A stretch of DNA of 64,000 nucleotides from Arthrobacter sp. N199823 (GCF_002929705.1 NZ_PJIN01000005.1:62001-126000), one strand, 5' to 3'. Counted from the stretch's first letter, positions 16,140-24,624 are shown. Program-made: numbers and translations. Notes: a model not told the origin generated them from the sequence alone.

Positions 16140-16152
16140 GCATTTCAAATGC
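16140..16152. promoter_or_regulatory. NsrR-type operator GCATTTCAAATGC
   Basis: This perfect inverted repeat (GCATTT and AAATGC around one base) lies 42 bases upstream of the hmp start. Its arms match the core of the enterobacterial NsrR consensus (ATGCATTT-N-AAATGCAT). Together with the adjacent nsrR gene this supports NO-dependent control. Confidence 0.65.
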
Positions 16153-16194
16153 TACTTTGGAATTGTCACCATGACTTTTACCCAAGGAGTAAAG

Positions 16195-17367
16195 ATGCTT
16201 TCGGAAAAATCGCGACCACTGATTGTTGCCACACTCCCCTTGGTGGGCTCACGCTTGGGCGCCATCACCCCGAACTTCTACACCCGCATGCTCACCGCGC
16301 ACCCGGAACTTTTGAATGGTTTGTTCAGCCGGGCAAACCAAAACAACGGTGAGCAGCAGAAGGCTCTGGCCGGTTCCATCGCCGGCTTCGCCTCAGCCCT
16401 GGTGGCCAATCCGAACATCATTCCCGAGCAGCTGCTCAGCCGCATCGCCCACAAACACACGGCCCTGGGCATCACCGAAGACCAGTACCAGATCGTGTAC
16501 AAGTACTTGTTCGAGGCCATCGCCGAAGAACTCGCCGACGTCATCACTGCCGAAATCGCCGAGGCCTGGACCGAGGTCTACTGGCTCATGGCCAACGCCT
16601 TGATCAAGATTGAAAAGGGTCTTTACGCTCTGCAGGCTAATGACAAGATGTGGATGCCGTGGACAGTGATCGAGAAGAATCCGGCCGGCACCGATGCCAT
16701 GACCTTTGTGCTGGCGCCCGCCGATGACACCGCCGTCACCGTTGCCCGCCCCGGCCAGTTTGTCAGTGTCAAAGTGGCCCTGCCCGACGGCCTGCTTCAG
16801 TGCCGCCAGTACTCGCTCTCCGCGGACGTGGATTCCACCTCCCGGCGCGTCTTCACCACCAAGCTCGACGACGGGGGCGAGGTTTCGCCCGTGCTGCACC
16901 GAGATGTTCAGGTAGGGGACGTGGTGGAGCTTTCCAATCCTTACGGCGATGTGACGCTCGACGGCGAGGGGCCAGTGGTGTTTGCTACGGCAGGGATCGG
17001 CTGCACCCCCTCCGCATCTGCACTCCGCTCACTGGCCACTGCCGGTGCTGACCGCGAGGTGCTGGTGCTGCACGCGGAGAAGAATCTTCAGGCTTGGGCT
17101 CTGCGTGACCAGATGACCACTGATGTGGACGCCATTGAAAGCGCCACGCTGCAGCTTTGGCTGGAGGAACCCTCCGCCGGTCATCACAGCGGTTTTATGT
17201 CCTTGGAGGGTCTGGATTTGCCAGCCAACGCATCCATGTACGTCTGCGGTCCCTTGCCCTTCATGAAGGCAATCCGCAACCAGGCCATTGCGGCAGGCAT
17301 CCCCTCGACCAAGATCCACTACGAGGTCTTCGGCCCCGATCTCTGGCTCGCCGGAGCCGCCGCCTAA
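16195..17367 (+). CDS. hmp: Flavohaemoglobin, nitric oxide dioxygenase
   Basis: The protein (390 residues from the ATG at 16195, chosen because AAGGAG lies five bases upstream) has an N-terminal globin domain (NFYTRM with the B10 Tyr near 29, and the proximal His in RIAHKHTALGI near 85). It is followed by an FAD domain (RQYSLS near 203) and an NAD domain (FATAGIGCTPSAS, then EVFGPDLW at the end). It converts NO and O2 to nitrate in the cytoplasm. Regulation by the adjoining NsrR is likely. The in-frame ATG at 16171 has no good ribosome site. Confidence 0.94.
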   Translation: MLSEKSRPLIVATLPLVGSRLGAITPNFYTRMLTAHPELLNGLFSRANQNNGEQQKALAGSIAGFASALVANPNIIPEQLLSRIAHKHTALGITEDQYQIVYKYLFEAIAEELADVITAEIAEAWTEVYWLMANALIKIEKGLYALQANDKMWMPWTVIEKNPAGTDAMTFVLAPADDTAVTVARPGQFVSVKVALPDGLLQCRQYSLSADVDSTSRRVFTTKLDDGGEVSPVLHRDVQVGDVVELSNPYGDVTLDGEGPVVFATAGIGCTPSASALRSLATAGADREVLVLHAEKNLQAWALRDQMTTDVDAIESATLQLWLEEPSAGHHSGFMSLEGLDLPANASMYVCGPLPFMKAIRNQAIAAGIPSTKIHYEVFGPDLWLAGAAA

Positions 17368-17394
17368 CTTGCGCATGCTGATGGCGCCACAGTT

Positions 17395-17532
17395 CCCTCG
17401 CGGGCAGTAAGAAAGTGACTTAGGCTACGAACGCCAAAGCAGGAGCCGAGGGTCCCGGAGCGGGGATGGATTTTCAAGGTCGCCCAGCGACCGAGGAAAT
17501 CTTACTGCCCGCGAGGGAGCCTCGGCTCCTGC
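17395..17532. repeat. Structured intergenic element with interlocked inverted repeats (A-B-A'-B')
   Basis: Arm A (17395-17412) is an exact reverse complement of A' (17500-17517), 18 bp. Arm B (17439-17451) is an exact reverse complement of B' (17520-17532), 13 bp. The order A, B, A', B' means that both stems form only as a pseudoknot, or else exclude each other. A small GGTCG/CGACC hairpin lies inside at 17479-17493. It sits between convergent hmp and pckG and could act as terminator for either. Confidence 0.8.
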
Positions 17533-17541
17533 GTTTAACCT

Positions 17542-19371
17542 CTAGCCTGCGAAGCGCTCCTTGAGGCTGCTAAGTTCAGCGGCAAGCTCGGCCGGGAGGG
17601 AGTCGCCGAAGCGGGCGTACCACTCGTCAATACCCTTGAGCTCGTCATCCCATTCAGCCGGAATCACCTTCAGCGCGTCTTCCAGGTCCGCTGCTGTGAC
17701 GTCTAAACCGGCGACGTCGATCGCACCGGGGGTAGGAATGAAGCCGATGGGCGTCTCCACGGCGTCGGCCTTTCCTTCGATGCGCTCGATTGCCCACTTG
17801 AGCACGCGGCTGTTCTCGCCGAATCCGGGCCACGCAAATCCGCCAGATTCTGTGCGGCGGAACCAGTTGACCAGGAAGATCTTGGGCAGCCGGGCCTGGT
17901 TGGCCTTGGCCGAGAGGTTGATCCAGTGCTTGAGGTAGTCACCTGCGTCGTAACCGATGAACGGCAGCATGGCCATGGGGTCGCGGCGAACAACACCCAC
18001 AGCTCCGGTGGCGGCAGCAGTGGTTTCCGAAGAAAGCGTTGAACCCATGAAGATACCGTTGGTCCAGCTGCGAGCCTCGGTAATGAGAGGGATGGTGGTC
18101 TTGCGGCGACCACCGAAGAGGATGGCGTTGATTTCAACACCCTCGGCGTTGAAGTAGTCCTTGGATAACATGTCCACTTGGTCGATCGGGGTGGCGAAAC
18201 GAGAGTTGGGGTGCGCAGCCGGGCGGCCGGCAGCCGGCGTCCAGTCCTTGCCCTGCCAATCAGTCAGGTGAGCGGGCACTTCGGTGGTCATACCCTCCCA
18301 CCACACGCCGCCGTCGTCAGTCAGGGCAACATTGGTGAAGATGGAGTTGCCCTTGACGATCGCGGCCATGGCGTTAGGGTTGGTGGCCCAGCCGGTACCG
18401 GGAGCCACGCCAAACAAGCCAGCTTCCGGGTTCACTGCACGCAGCTCGCCCTCCTTGCCGAAACGCATCCAGTTGATGTCATCGCCCAGGGTTTCGGCCT
18501 TCCATCCGGGGATGGTCGGTTCCAGCAGCGCCAGGTTGGTCTTGCCGCAGGCCGAGGGGAACGCCGCAGCCACGTGGTAGGTCTTCTGCTCGGGGCTGGT
18601 GAGCTTGAGGATCAGCATGTGCTCGGCGAGCCATCCCTCATCCCGGGCCATGACGGAGGCAATGCGCAGCGCAAAGCACTTCTTGCCCAGCAAGGCGTTT
18701 CCGCCGTAGCCGGAGCCGAAGGAGAAAATGGAACGCTCTTCAGGGAAGTGGACAATCCACTTCTCATCGTTGCAGGGCCAGGCAACGTCTTTTTCGCCGT
18801 CAGCCAGCGGGGCTCCTACGGAGTGCAGTGCCGGGACGAAGAAGGCGTTGGTGTCCTCGATCTTGCGGAGAACATCGGTGCCGATGGTGGCCATGATGCG
18901 CATGGAGGCAACCACGTAGGCGGAGTCTGTGATCTCAACACCGAACTTGGGGTCTTCGGCGTCGAGGGGGCCCATGACGAACGGGATGACGTACATGGTG
19001 CGTCCGCGCATGCTCCCGGCGAACTTCTCGTCCAGGATCGCTTTCATGGCTGCCGGTTCCATCCAATTGTTGGTGAAACCAGCGTCGCGCTCCTTTTCGG
19101 AGCAAATGAAAGTGCGGTCCTCCACTCGGGCCACATCTTTGGGGTCCGAGAATGCTGCGAAGGAATTGGGGAAAAGTTCCGGGTTCAGGCGAGTGAAGGT
19201 ACCTTCATTCACCAGGTGGTCCGTCAACAGGGCATATTCCTGCACAGACCCGTCTACCCAGCGGATGCTCTCCGGCAAGGTCAAAGCAGCAACCTCAGCT
19301 ACCCAAGAGGCGAGACCCTCATGGGTAGTCATTGCCTGCTCAACGGATTCCTGCACTGGCGCGTGGCCCAT
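17542..19371 (-). CDS. pckG: Phosphoenolpyruvate carboxykinase (GTP)
   Basis: The protein has 609 residues from the ATG at 19371, the usual length of the GTP-dependent enzyme; AAGGGA lies seven bases upstream. The longer open frame to 19521 is not needed. Signatures are FPSACGKTN (kinase-1a loop with the reactive Cys, near 285), GDDINWMRF (kinase-2), and [25 protein letters not shown] split over the C-terminal part. It makes PEP from oxaloacetate and so feeds gluconeogenesis, which fits growth on sugars that end in pyruvate and lactate. A Crp/GlxR-like site lies 150 bases upstream. Confidence 0.95.
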   Translation of the reverse strand: MGHAPVQESVEQAMTTHEGLASWVAEVAALTLPESIRWVDGSVQEYALLTDHLVNEGTFTRLNPELFPNSFAAFSDPKDVARVEDRTFICSEKERDAGFTNNWMEPAAMKAILDEKFAGSMRGRTMYVIPFVMGPLDAEDPKFGVEITDSAYVVASMRIMATIGTDVLRKIEDTNAFFVPALHSVGAPLADGEKDVAWPCNDEKWIVHFPEERSIFSFGSGYGGNALLGKKCFALRIASVMARDEGWLAEHMLILKLTSPEQKTYHVAAAFPSACGKTNLALLEPTIPGWKAETLGDDINWMRFGKEGELRAVNPEAGLFGVAPGTGWATNPNAMAAIVKGNSIFTNVALTDDGGVWWEGMTTEVPAHLTDWQGKDWTPAAGRPAAHPNSRFATPIDQVDMLSKDYFNAEGVEINAILFGGRRKTTIPLITEARSWTNGIFMGSTLSSETTAAATGAVGVVRRDPMAMLPFIGYDAGDYLKHWINLSAKANQARLPKIFLVNWFRRTESGGFAWPGFGENSRVLKWAIERIEGKADAVETPIGFIPTPGAIDVAGLDVTAADLEDALKVIPAEWDDELKGIDEWYARFGDSLPAELAAELSSLKERFAG

Positions 19372-19522
19372 TGTGTTTCCCTTCATTGGGTGGGTAGGTG
19401 ATGAGTAAATGCTATGGCCCGTCTTTCGACAGTCCCGGGTGTTGGACATGGGATGTATAGCTCCTGACCTTCCACGATCTCGCGAGTTTCCGGGGTTTCT
19501 TAATTTTGTTATCGAACTCATT

Positions 19523-19539
19523 TGTGATCCAGATCACCT
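19523..19539. promoter_or_regulatory. Crp/GlxR-type site upstream of pckG
   Basis: The sequence TGTGATCCAGATCACCT is close to the Crp/GlxR consensus TGTGA-N6-TCACA, with perfect GTGATC/GATCAC arms. It lies about 150 bases before the pckG start. In Corynebacterium, PEP carboxykinase genes are known GlxR targets, so a cAMP-responsive regulator is a reasonable binder. Confidence 0.6.
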
Positions 19540-19653
19540 AGACCGGTCCAGTGTCTGGGAACACGAAGATTTGGATCGCCCTCAATTTGTGCCTCGCAAC
19601 AAAGTCGGGTTATAGTTATTCACGGTCGCAAGGCCAACAAAGAAACTAAATAT

Positions 19654-19726
19654 GCGTGCGTAGCTCAACGGATAGAGCACCTGACTACGGATCAGGAGGT
19701 TGGGGGTTCGAGTCCCTTCGCGCGCA
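19654..19726 (+). tRNA. tRNA-Arg (ACG), copy 1
   Basis: The 73-base gene folds as a cloverleaf. The acceptor stem is GCGTGCG/CGCGCGC with one G-T pair, the D-arm is GCTC/GAGC, the anticodon stem is CCTGA/TCAGG with loop CTACGGA (anticodon ACG), the T-loop is TTCGAGT and the discriminator is A. CCA is not encoded. An imperfect hairpin (19738-19762) follows. Confidence 0.95.
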
Positions 19727-19838
19727 CTTATACGGCAGGCTCCCAAGCTTCGGCATGGGAATCTTTCGTTTAACACCGGCTTGACCCATTAGGGTTGGAG
19801 CTACCGTTGACTGGAAGGTCAACAAAGTAACTGAATAT

Positions 19839-19911
19839 GCGTGCGTAGCTCAACGGATAGAGCACCTGACTACGGATCAGGAGGTTGGGGGTTCGAGTCC
19901 CTTCGCGCGCA
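19839..19911 (+). tRNA. tRNA-Arg (ACG), copy 2
   Basis: This gene is identical in sequence to the copy at 19654-19726. The flanks are also similar (CAACAAAG before, CCCAAGCTTCGGC after), which shows a tandem duplication of about 185 bases. CCA is not encoded. Confidence 0.95.
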
Positions 19912-19919
19912 CTTTATGA

Positions 19920-19949
19920 AAGAGTCCCAAGCTTCGGCTTGGGACTCTT
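19920..19949 (+). terminator. Terminator after the tRNA-Arg pair
   Basis: AGAGTCCCAAGC and GCTTGGGACTCT are inverted repeats around a TTCG loop, followed by a T-rich TCTCGTTT stretch. This is a typical rho-independent terminator. A decayed version of the same hairpin follows the first tRNA copy. Confidence 0.85.
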
Positions 19950-20005
19950 CTCGTTTAACTTCTCTCGGCAGCTGATGCTACTGCATCGCATCGCTGGCGA
20001 AGCGT

Positions 20006-20764
20006 CTAGGGCTTTGTCGCGAGCCCCTGCACCGCATGCGTCACGGCCTCGAGGAGGGTTTCGTCCTGGAGCGTGCGGAAATGCCCGGCGATGGGCAACT
20101 CAATGTTGAGCGCTCCGGCCAGTGCACTTCCGCCTGGAATGTGCGGATCAAACTCCGGATAAATTGAGACAATCTTGTGGTTGAGCGCGGTGTCCGCCTG
20201 CAGCGCCAGCAGTACGGCATCGACGGGCGAGAAGTCGCGCAAGGACCGTGACAGCAAGTATTTGGCATAGGGCGAGCCGGAAAAAGGGGTTGCCACCGTC
20301 ACGAGCCCAAGCACCTCCACGGGGGTGGGCGGGGCTGGGACTGGTGTTTCGGCGTCGTACTTCAGGAAACTATCAGAGCAAAGCACGGAATCCAGCATGG
20401 CACGTTTACCAATCAGACCACCCTTGCTGTGCGCCAAGAGAATGCACTCGGTAATACCGTGCGACTCCCCCAGCTGGGCGAGAAACTTGGTGACCGAGGC
20501 GGCGGATTCCGGCACAGGCCGGCGATTCAGATCCAGCCCAGGGACAGAAAAGACGCGGAAGCCCAGTGCGTTCAGCTTGGAAGCAGCAGGTTCCAGGAAC
20601 AGCCAGCCCTCGTACACGCCCGGCAGGAGCACTACCGCTGGCAGCGCCGAATTCCCCTCGCTGTAGCGGGCAGGGACCTTGGGCCGAAAGAGCGATGCGA
20701 GCTGCTGCGAGCCGGCGTAGACGTAATCCAGCGCCCACCAACCTAGCCGCTTCAGGGATCTCAT
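20006..20764 (-). CDS. Alpha/beta-hydrolase fold protein, lipase-like
   Basis: The 252-residue protein has the nucleophile elbow AHSKGG near residue 113 and an early oxyanion-type segment VVLLPGVYEGW near 45. A catalytic Asp and a His near HFRT or HKIV are plausible but not certain. The N-terminal 25 residues are basic and aromatic without a clear signal peptide. It resembles triacylglycerol-lipase-like hydrolases, but the substrate is unknown. Its ATG overlaps the stop of the gene upstream in an ATGA junction, so both are translated together. Confidence 0.8.
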   Translation of the reverse strand: MRSLKRLGWWALDYVYAGSQQLASLFRPKVPARYSEGNSALPAVVLLPGVYEGWLFLEPAASKLNALGFRVFSVPGLDLNRRPVPESAASVTKFLAQLGESHGITECILLAHSKGGLIGKRAMLDSVLCSDSFLKYDAETPVPAPPTPVEVLGLVTVATPFSGSPYAKYLLSRSLRDFSPVDAVLLALQADTALNHKIVSIYPEFDPHIPGGSALAGALNIELPIAGHFRTLQDETLLEAVTHAVQGLATKP

Positions 20765-21498
20765 GGCGCTCCTACGTGGGCCACAATATATTCAGCCACG
20801 CAAGCACCGTCCTTGACCATTGTTTCGTGGCCGCGCCCGGGGATTTCCTCCATGGTGGCGTCCGGGATCAGTGCCGTGACTTCCTCTACCCAGCTTCGCG
20901 GATAGATTCGGTCGCGGCTTCCCCGAATCACCAGCGTGTGCGCTTCGATGCGAGGGAGGGTGTCCTCGATGGTGTGGACCATCATGTTCCGGAGCTTTTT
21001 GACGAACCAGCGAGGACCGGTCTTGGTGTAGTTCTTGACTCCCAGGGAAATGACGCTGGGGCTCTCACCAAAGAGGTCCTGCATCATCCGCCACGACTGC
21101 CGCCTAATGGTGCGCTCAGAACGGTTGACCGTGGGAGCTACCAGGATCAACTCAGGGAACAGATCCGGGCGCTGGGCCGCCGCCTCGGCAGCTACCTGCG
21201 TACCCATGGAGTGGCCCACCAATACCGGTCTACCGAGATTCTCTGCCTCAACGAAATCGATGAGCAAGGCACCCATTTGGGCCATGGTCATCGCTGCAAC
21301 AGGTTCGGCTGCGTCGCCAAAGCCTGGCAGGTCAATGGCTACAACCCGGCCGTAGGATTCCAGTTCGGAGCTGAGCTGGGCGAAGTAGGAGATGCCCATG
21401 CCAATGCCGTGGACCAGCAGAAAAGTACGGGCGGCCACTCTATCGGTGTCTGTGGTGATGATTTCATGCTCACCGAGGACAACTTTTCGCACAGTCAT
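20761..21498 (-). CDS. Alpha/beta-hydrolase
   Basis: The 245-residue protein shows FLLVHGIGMG near residue 26 (oxyanion HG), VGHSMGT near 94 (nucleophile Ser), an acidic residue in IRGSRDRIYP, and a late His in GRGHETM, so the catalytic triad is complete. No signal peptide or membrane segment is seen. It is the first gene of a two-hydrolase operon with a four-base overlap. The natural ester or lactone substrate cannot be told from the sequence. Confidence 0.85.
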   Translation of the reverse strand: MTVRKVVLGEHEIITTDTDRVAARTFLLVHGIGMGISYFAQLSSELESYGRVVAIDLPGFGDAAEPVAAMTMAQMGALLIDFVEAENLGRPVLVGHSMGTQVAAEAAAQRPDLFPELILVAPTVNRSERTIRRQSWRMMQDLFGESPSVISLGVKNYTKTGPRWFVKKLRNMMVHTIEDTLPRIEAHTLVIRGSRDRIYPRSWVEEVTALIPDATMEEIPGRGHETMVKDGACVAEYIVAHVGAP

Positions 21499-21571
21499 GC
21501 ATCACAGTATGGCTTAGATGCACCCGTGACTGGTTTTTTGGGCCGGCCGCTGGGCCCACAACTGCGAGGGA

Positions 21572-21607
21572 CCCAACTAACAGACGCGCCAGCGGCTGTT
21601 AGTTGGG
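21572..21607. terminator. 12-bp hairpin between hydrolase and GntR genes
   Basis: CCCAACTAACAG (21572-21583) and CTGTTAGTTGGG (21596-21607) are exact inverted repeats with a 12-base loop. Both flanking genes read leftward, so on the minus strand it could terminate the GntR transcript. It lacks a clear T-tract. Confidence 0.45.
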
Positions 21608-21613
21608 AGCAGT

Positions 21614-21715
21614 CTGGGCCCACGCTCGCCAGGTTCCCGGAGAATCGCGCCAGCGGATGGTCATGAAGAGCGCCTGGGCCCACGCTCGCCAGGTTCCCGG
21701 AAAATCGCGCCAGCG
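21614..21715. repeat. Two direct copies of a 42-bp intergenic repeat
   Basis: Bases 21614-21655 and 21674-21715 are nearly identical (one mismatch seen) and lie 60 bases apart. Each begins CTGGGCCCACGCTCGCCAGG and ends CGCGCCAGCG. The CGCGCCAGCG piece occurs again at 21583-21594 in the loop of the adjacent hairpin. No coding function is evident. Confidence 0.85.
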
Positions 21716-21740
21716 ATTTACCGGGCCGGCGAGTTGGGGA

Positions 21741-22472
21741 CTATTCGGAATCCACGAACTTTCGGATCTTCTTGCGGATGCCGTCGAAGTGGAGGCTGAG
21801 CAGCTCTGCAGCGCGCAGTCCGTCCTGAGCTACCACGGCATCGTAAATAGCTCGGTGTTCGCCAGCAGTGTGGACCAGGTCCACGCCGCCGGTGCCGATT
21901 TCCATGTGGATCTTGCGGTAGACCTTCCAGAAGACACCCATCAGGTTCATCAGTAGGTCATTACCCAAGGGCTCGAACAGTAGGCGGTGGAATTCCGCGT
22001 CGGCTTCTACGAAGGGCTCCGCACGCGCAGCCAGTTCTTCCATCTTTGCAACTGTCGCTTCAATCTTCGACAAGTGCTCGGCGTCAGTGAGGGAGATGGC
22101 CGAACTAATCAGGCCAGACTCCAGCGCTTGCCGGATATCAACCAGCTGCAGGGCTTCCAACCCTTCATGGCGCAGTGACAACCGGCCGCGGAAGGTCAGG
22201 CCGTCGGCGAGGGCGTCGAAATTACTGGGAGCCACAAACATGCCAAATCCATGCCGAATCTCAATGACACCCAAGGCTTGCAGGACCTTAAGTGATTCCC
22301 TCAGCGTGTTTCGTCCAACACCAAGTACCTCACACAGCTCACTCTCTGTGGGCATGGGGTCGCCGGCATCCAGGTCTCGCTCAAGGATGAGCTCCATGAT
22401 GTCCGCCTGCAGGGCGCGCAGACGCGCCTGTGCACTGAACCGGGCTTTTGGCACAATAGTAGAGATAGGCAA
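21741..22472 (-). CDS. GntR-family regulator of the FCD subfamily, probable NanR-like repressor
   Basis: The 243-residue protein has a GntR winged helix (DAGDPMPTESELCEVLGVGR, then TLRESLKVLQALGVIE) followed by an all-helical FCD effector domain with the metal-type His and Asp residues (FVEADAEFHRLLFEPLGN, HTAGEHRAIYDAV). The start is a TTG at 22472 with GAGGAG six bases upstream. It is divergent from the sialic-acid operon, as nanR genes often are. ATCGGAT-core dyads lie between them and also in front of the fucose genes. The effector is unknown; sialic acid, ManNAc-6-P or a fucose intermediate are candidates. Confidence 0.88.
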   Translation of the reverse strand: MPISTIVPKARFSAQARLRALQADIMELILERDLDAGDPMPTESELCEVLGVGRNTLRESLKVLQALGVIEIRHGFGMFVAPSNFDALADGLTFRGRLSLRHEGLEALQLVDIRQALESGLISSAISLTDAEHLSKIEATVAKMEELAARAEPFVEADAEFHRLLFEPLGNDLLMNLMGVFWKVYRKIHMEIGTGGVDLVHTAGEHRAIYDAVVAQDGLRAAELLSLHFDGIRKKIRKFVDSE

Positions 22473-22634
22473 CAGAACTCCTCAGAAACTAACACTGCAG
22501 GGACTTACTTTTATCACTTCGCTGGCGAAAACCAAGGAGAGACTCCCCTGCCACCGTCGGGCTTGATGTATGGCAACGCTGCCACTTCAGACCGCTTTAG
22601 TATTGGCACAATCGCGTGATCCAGCTCATAGAAT

Positions 22635-22647
22635 ATCGGATGTCCGA
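22635..22647. promoter_or_regulatory. Operator ATCGGATGTCCGA (site 1 of nan region)
   Basis: TCGGA and TCCGA form a dyad around two bases. The sequence carries the 9-mer ATCGGATGT, which is also found, in either orientation, at the fucose promoters. It lies midway between the GntR gene and the binding-protein gene. Confidence 0.6.
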
Positions 22648-22795
22648 CCATGTTTCCATTAAACCGAGACTACGCGGCCTCGCTGGAAGACTCGCCGCGA
22701 AAGCGCAGACCCGACTGCCGGCGCATCGAGACCAAAATGAGATCACAAAACATTTGACCAAAGCGTGTGATGGCTATTACAGTTTCATTATAAGC

Positions 22796-22816
22796 ATCGG
22801 ACGTCCTACATCCGAT
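22796..22816. promoter_or_regulatory. Operator with inverted ATCGGAcGT / ACATCCGAT arms (site 2 of nan region)
   Basis: Two nine-base arms, ATCGGACGT and ACATCCGAT, face each other across three bases with one mismatch. The site directly follows a possible -10 hexamer and lies 30-50 bases before the binding-protein start, a normal place for a repressor. Confidence 0.65.
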
Positions 22817-22846
22817 AACTAATAGACGAAATGGTGAGTCAACAGA

Positions 22847-24463
22847 ATGAGCAATACTCTTCAGAACCTGCCTGCGACCCCGGCTTCGCGCCGCACATTC
22901 CTCAAGGCCGCTGGCGTCCTTGGTGCAGCGACCGCGTTCACGGCCACACTTGCCGCTTGTGGCTCCTCCAGCGATACCAGCAAAGAGTCCACCGGAGCGG
23001 TCAACAAGGATCTCAGCATTGAAGCTGGCATCTCTTACTCGCTCTCAACCGGCTTCGATCCCATGAGCTCCTCCGGCGCTACCCCGTTGGCCGCCAACCT
23101 GCACATCTTCGAAGGCCTCGTAGAACTTCACCCGGCAACGCGTGAGCCCTACAACGCTCTCGCCAAAGAAGACCCGACGATGGTTGATGACAAGACCTAT
23201 CGTGTAACCATTCGCGACGGCGCGAAGTTCCACGACGGTACACCGGTCACCACCGACGATGTTGTCTACTCCTTCGAGCGCGTTCTGGACCCGGCCAACA
23301 AGGCCCTGTTCGCTCAGTTCATCTTCTTCATCGACTCCGTCAAGAAGGTTGACGAGAAGACTGTCGAGTTCAAGCTCAACACCGCTTTCGCCGGCTTCGG
23401 TCCCCGCATCTCCGTGGTCAAGATTGTTCCTAAGGCTGTTGCTTCGGCAGACCAGAAGGCCTTCGATGCCAAGCCGATTGGTACCGGTCCGTACAAGTTC
23501 GTCTCCGCGGCCAAGGACGACAAGATCGTCTTCGCACGCAATGATGACTACAACGGCCCCAAGCCCGCCTTGGCTAAGGACATGACCTGGCTGTTGCTCT
23601 CAGATGCATCTGCCCGCGTTACGGCCATGCAGTCCGGCCGCGTTCAGGCCATCGAAGATGTTCCCTACTTGGACGTTGATGCGCTCAAGGGCAAGGTCGA
23701 CGTCGAGTCCGTTCAGTCCTTCGGTCTGATGTTCCTCATGTTCAACCTGACCAAGGCTCCCTTCGACAAGAAGGAAGTTCGCCAGGCTCTGCATTACGCC
23801 CTGGACAAGGATGCCATCATCAAGACCGCCCTGCTGGGTAATGGTGAAGCGGCTACTTCCTACTTCCAGACCACCCACCCGTCGTACTCCAAGGCTTCCA
23901 CGGTTTACGCCTACGACGCCGAGAAGGCTAAGTCGCTGCTCTCAGCAGCAGGCGTTTCGGGCTTGAAGCTGACGCTGACCAGCACCGACACCGCTTGGGT
24001 CAAGGATGTTATCCCGCTGATCAAGAAGAACTGGGATGCCATTGGCGTAACAACCACGCTGGAGCCGTTGGCTTCGGCAGCTGTCTACGCACCGGAGAAG
24101 GTAGGCGGCCTGAACTACGACGTCGTCGCAGCTCCCGGCGATCCCTCAGTCTTCGGCAACGACGCTGACATCTTGCTCAGCTGGTTCTTCCGTGGCGACA
24201 CCTGGGCCAAGAACCGCTTCGCATGGAGCGACTCGGCAGAGTACAAGGAAGTTCAGACCAAGCTGACGGCAGCTCTTGCCGCTTCCGAAGCTGACGCCAA
24301 GGGCCTCTACAAGGAAATCGTGGACATCATCGCCGAGCAGGCGCCGTTGTACCCGATCTTCCACCGTAAGCTGCCCACCGCATGGGACTCCAAGCAGCTC
24401 ACCGGCTTCCAGCCCCTGCCCACCACCGGCGTTTCTTTCATTGGTGTTGGACGCTCCGAGTAA
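22847..24463 (+). CDS. ABC transporter substrate-binding lipoprotein, dipeptide family (SBP_bac_5), probable sialic-acid binder
   Basis: The 538-residue protein has a Tat-type leader ([13 protein letters not shown] near residue 14) and a lipobox ending LAAC near residue 38, so it is a lipoprotein exported folded. The mature body matches family-5 binding proteins, including [19 protein letters not shown] near 130 and the usual [14 protein letters not shown] segment near 305. The operon downstream encodes NanA, NanK and NanE, so sialic acid rather than a peptide is the likely cargo, as known for SatABCD-type systems. A 12-bp hairpin after the gene may raise its expression relative to the permeases. 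Confidence 0.9.
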   Translation: MSNTLQNLPATPASRRTFLKAAGVLGAATAFTATLAACGSSSDTSKESTGAVNKDLSIEAGISYSLSTGFDPMSSSGATPLAANLHIFEGLVELHPATREPYNALAKEDPTMVDDKTYRVTIRDGAKFHDGTPVTTDDVVYSFERVLDPANKALFAQFIFFIDSVKKVDEKTVEFKLNTAFAGFGPRISVVKIVPKAVASADQKAFDAKPIGTGPYKFVSAAKDDKIVFARNDDYNGPKPALAKDMTWLLLSDASARVTAMQSGRVQAIEDVPYLDVDALKGKVDVESVQSFGLMFLMFNLTKAPFDKKEVRQALHYALDKDAIIKTALLGNGEAATSYFQTTHPSYSKASTVYAYDAEKAKSLLSAAGVSGLKLTLTSTDTAWVKDVIPLIKKNWDAIGVTTTLEPLASAAVYAPEKVGGLNYDVVAAPGDPSVFGNDADILLSWFFRGDTWAKNRFAWSDSAEYKEVQTKLTAALAASEADAKGLYKEIVDIIAEQAPLYPIFHRKLPTAWDSKQLTGFQPLPTTGVSFIGVGRSE

Positions 24464-24510
24464 TTTCAGTACTTTGAATCACCTTTCGTTTTACCTTGCA
24501 TGACACACCC

Positions 24511-24542
24511 GGGGGGCTGTGGCCACCAGGCCATGGCCCCCT
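24511..24542 (+). terminator. Intercistronic hairpin between binding protein and permease
   Basis: GGGGCTGTGGCC and GGCCATGGCCCC pair, with two wobble pairs, around an ACCA loop; one or two outer pairs extend it. It lacks a T-tract. It may be a partial terminator or an mRNA-stabilising element that favours the binding protein. Confidence 0.6.
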
Positions 24543-24624
24543 AGGTCTCACACCATATTTCCTATGACGCAGCCCACAGTTTCTTCTTGAATCGAAGCTG
24601 CAATTAGAACCGGAGTAAAGTACA

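Larger units (their letters stand above)
22473..22846. promoter_or_regulatory. Divergent control region, GntR gene / sialic-acid operon
   Basis: This 374-base region has no credible gene. It holds the dyads at 22635-22647 and 22796-22816. A TATAAG at 22789-22794 may be a -10 hexamer for the rightward operon, and a TTGACC occurs at 22754-22759, but their spacing does not make a standard promoter. An operator covering the expected start of transcription would fit repression. Confidence 0.55.

Noticed and set aside
18178-19401. Long rightward open frame (407 codons) opposite pckG
   Set aside because: The PEP carboxykinase on the other strand has all catalytic motifs; this frame has none.
19372-19521. 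Longer N-terminus for pckG
   Set aside because: The ATG at 19371 gives the normal family length and has a good ribosome site; the extension would cover the promoter.
22616-22822. Leader peptide in the nan control region
   Set aside because: The 68-codon frame lacks a ribosome site and runs through the operator dyads.
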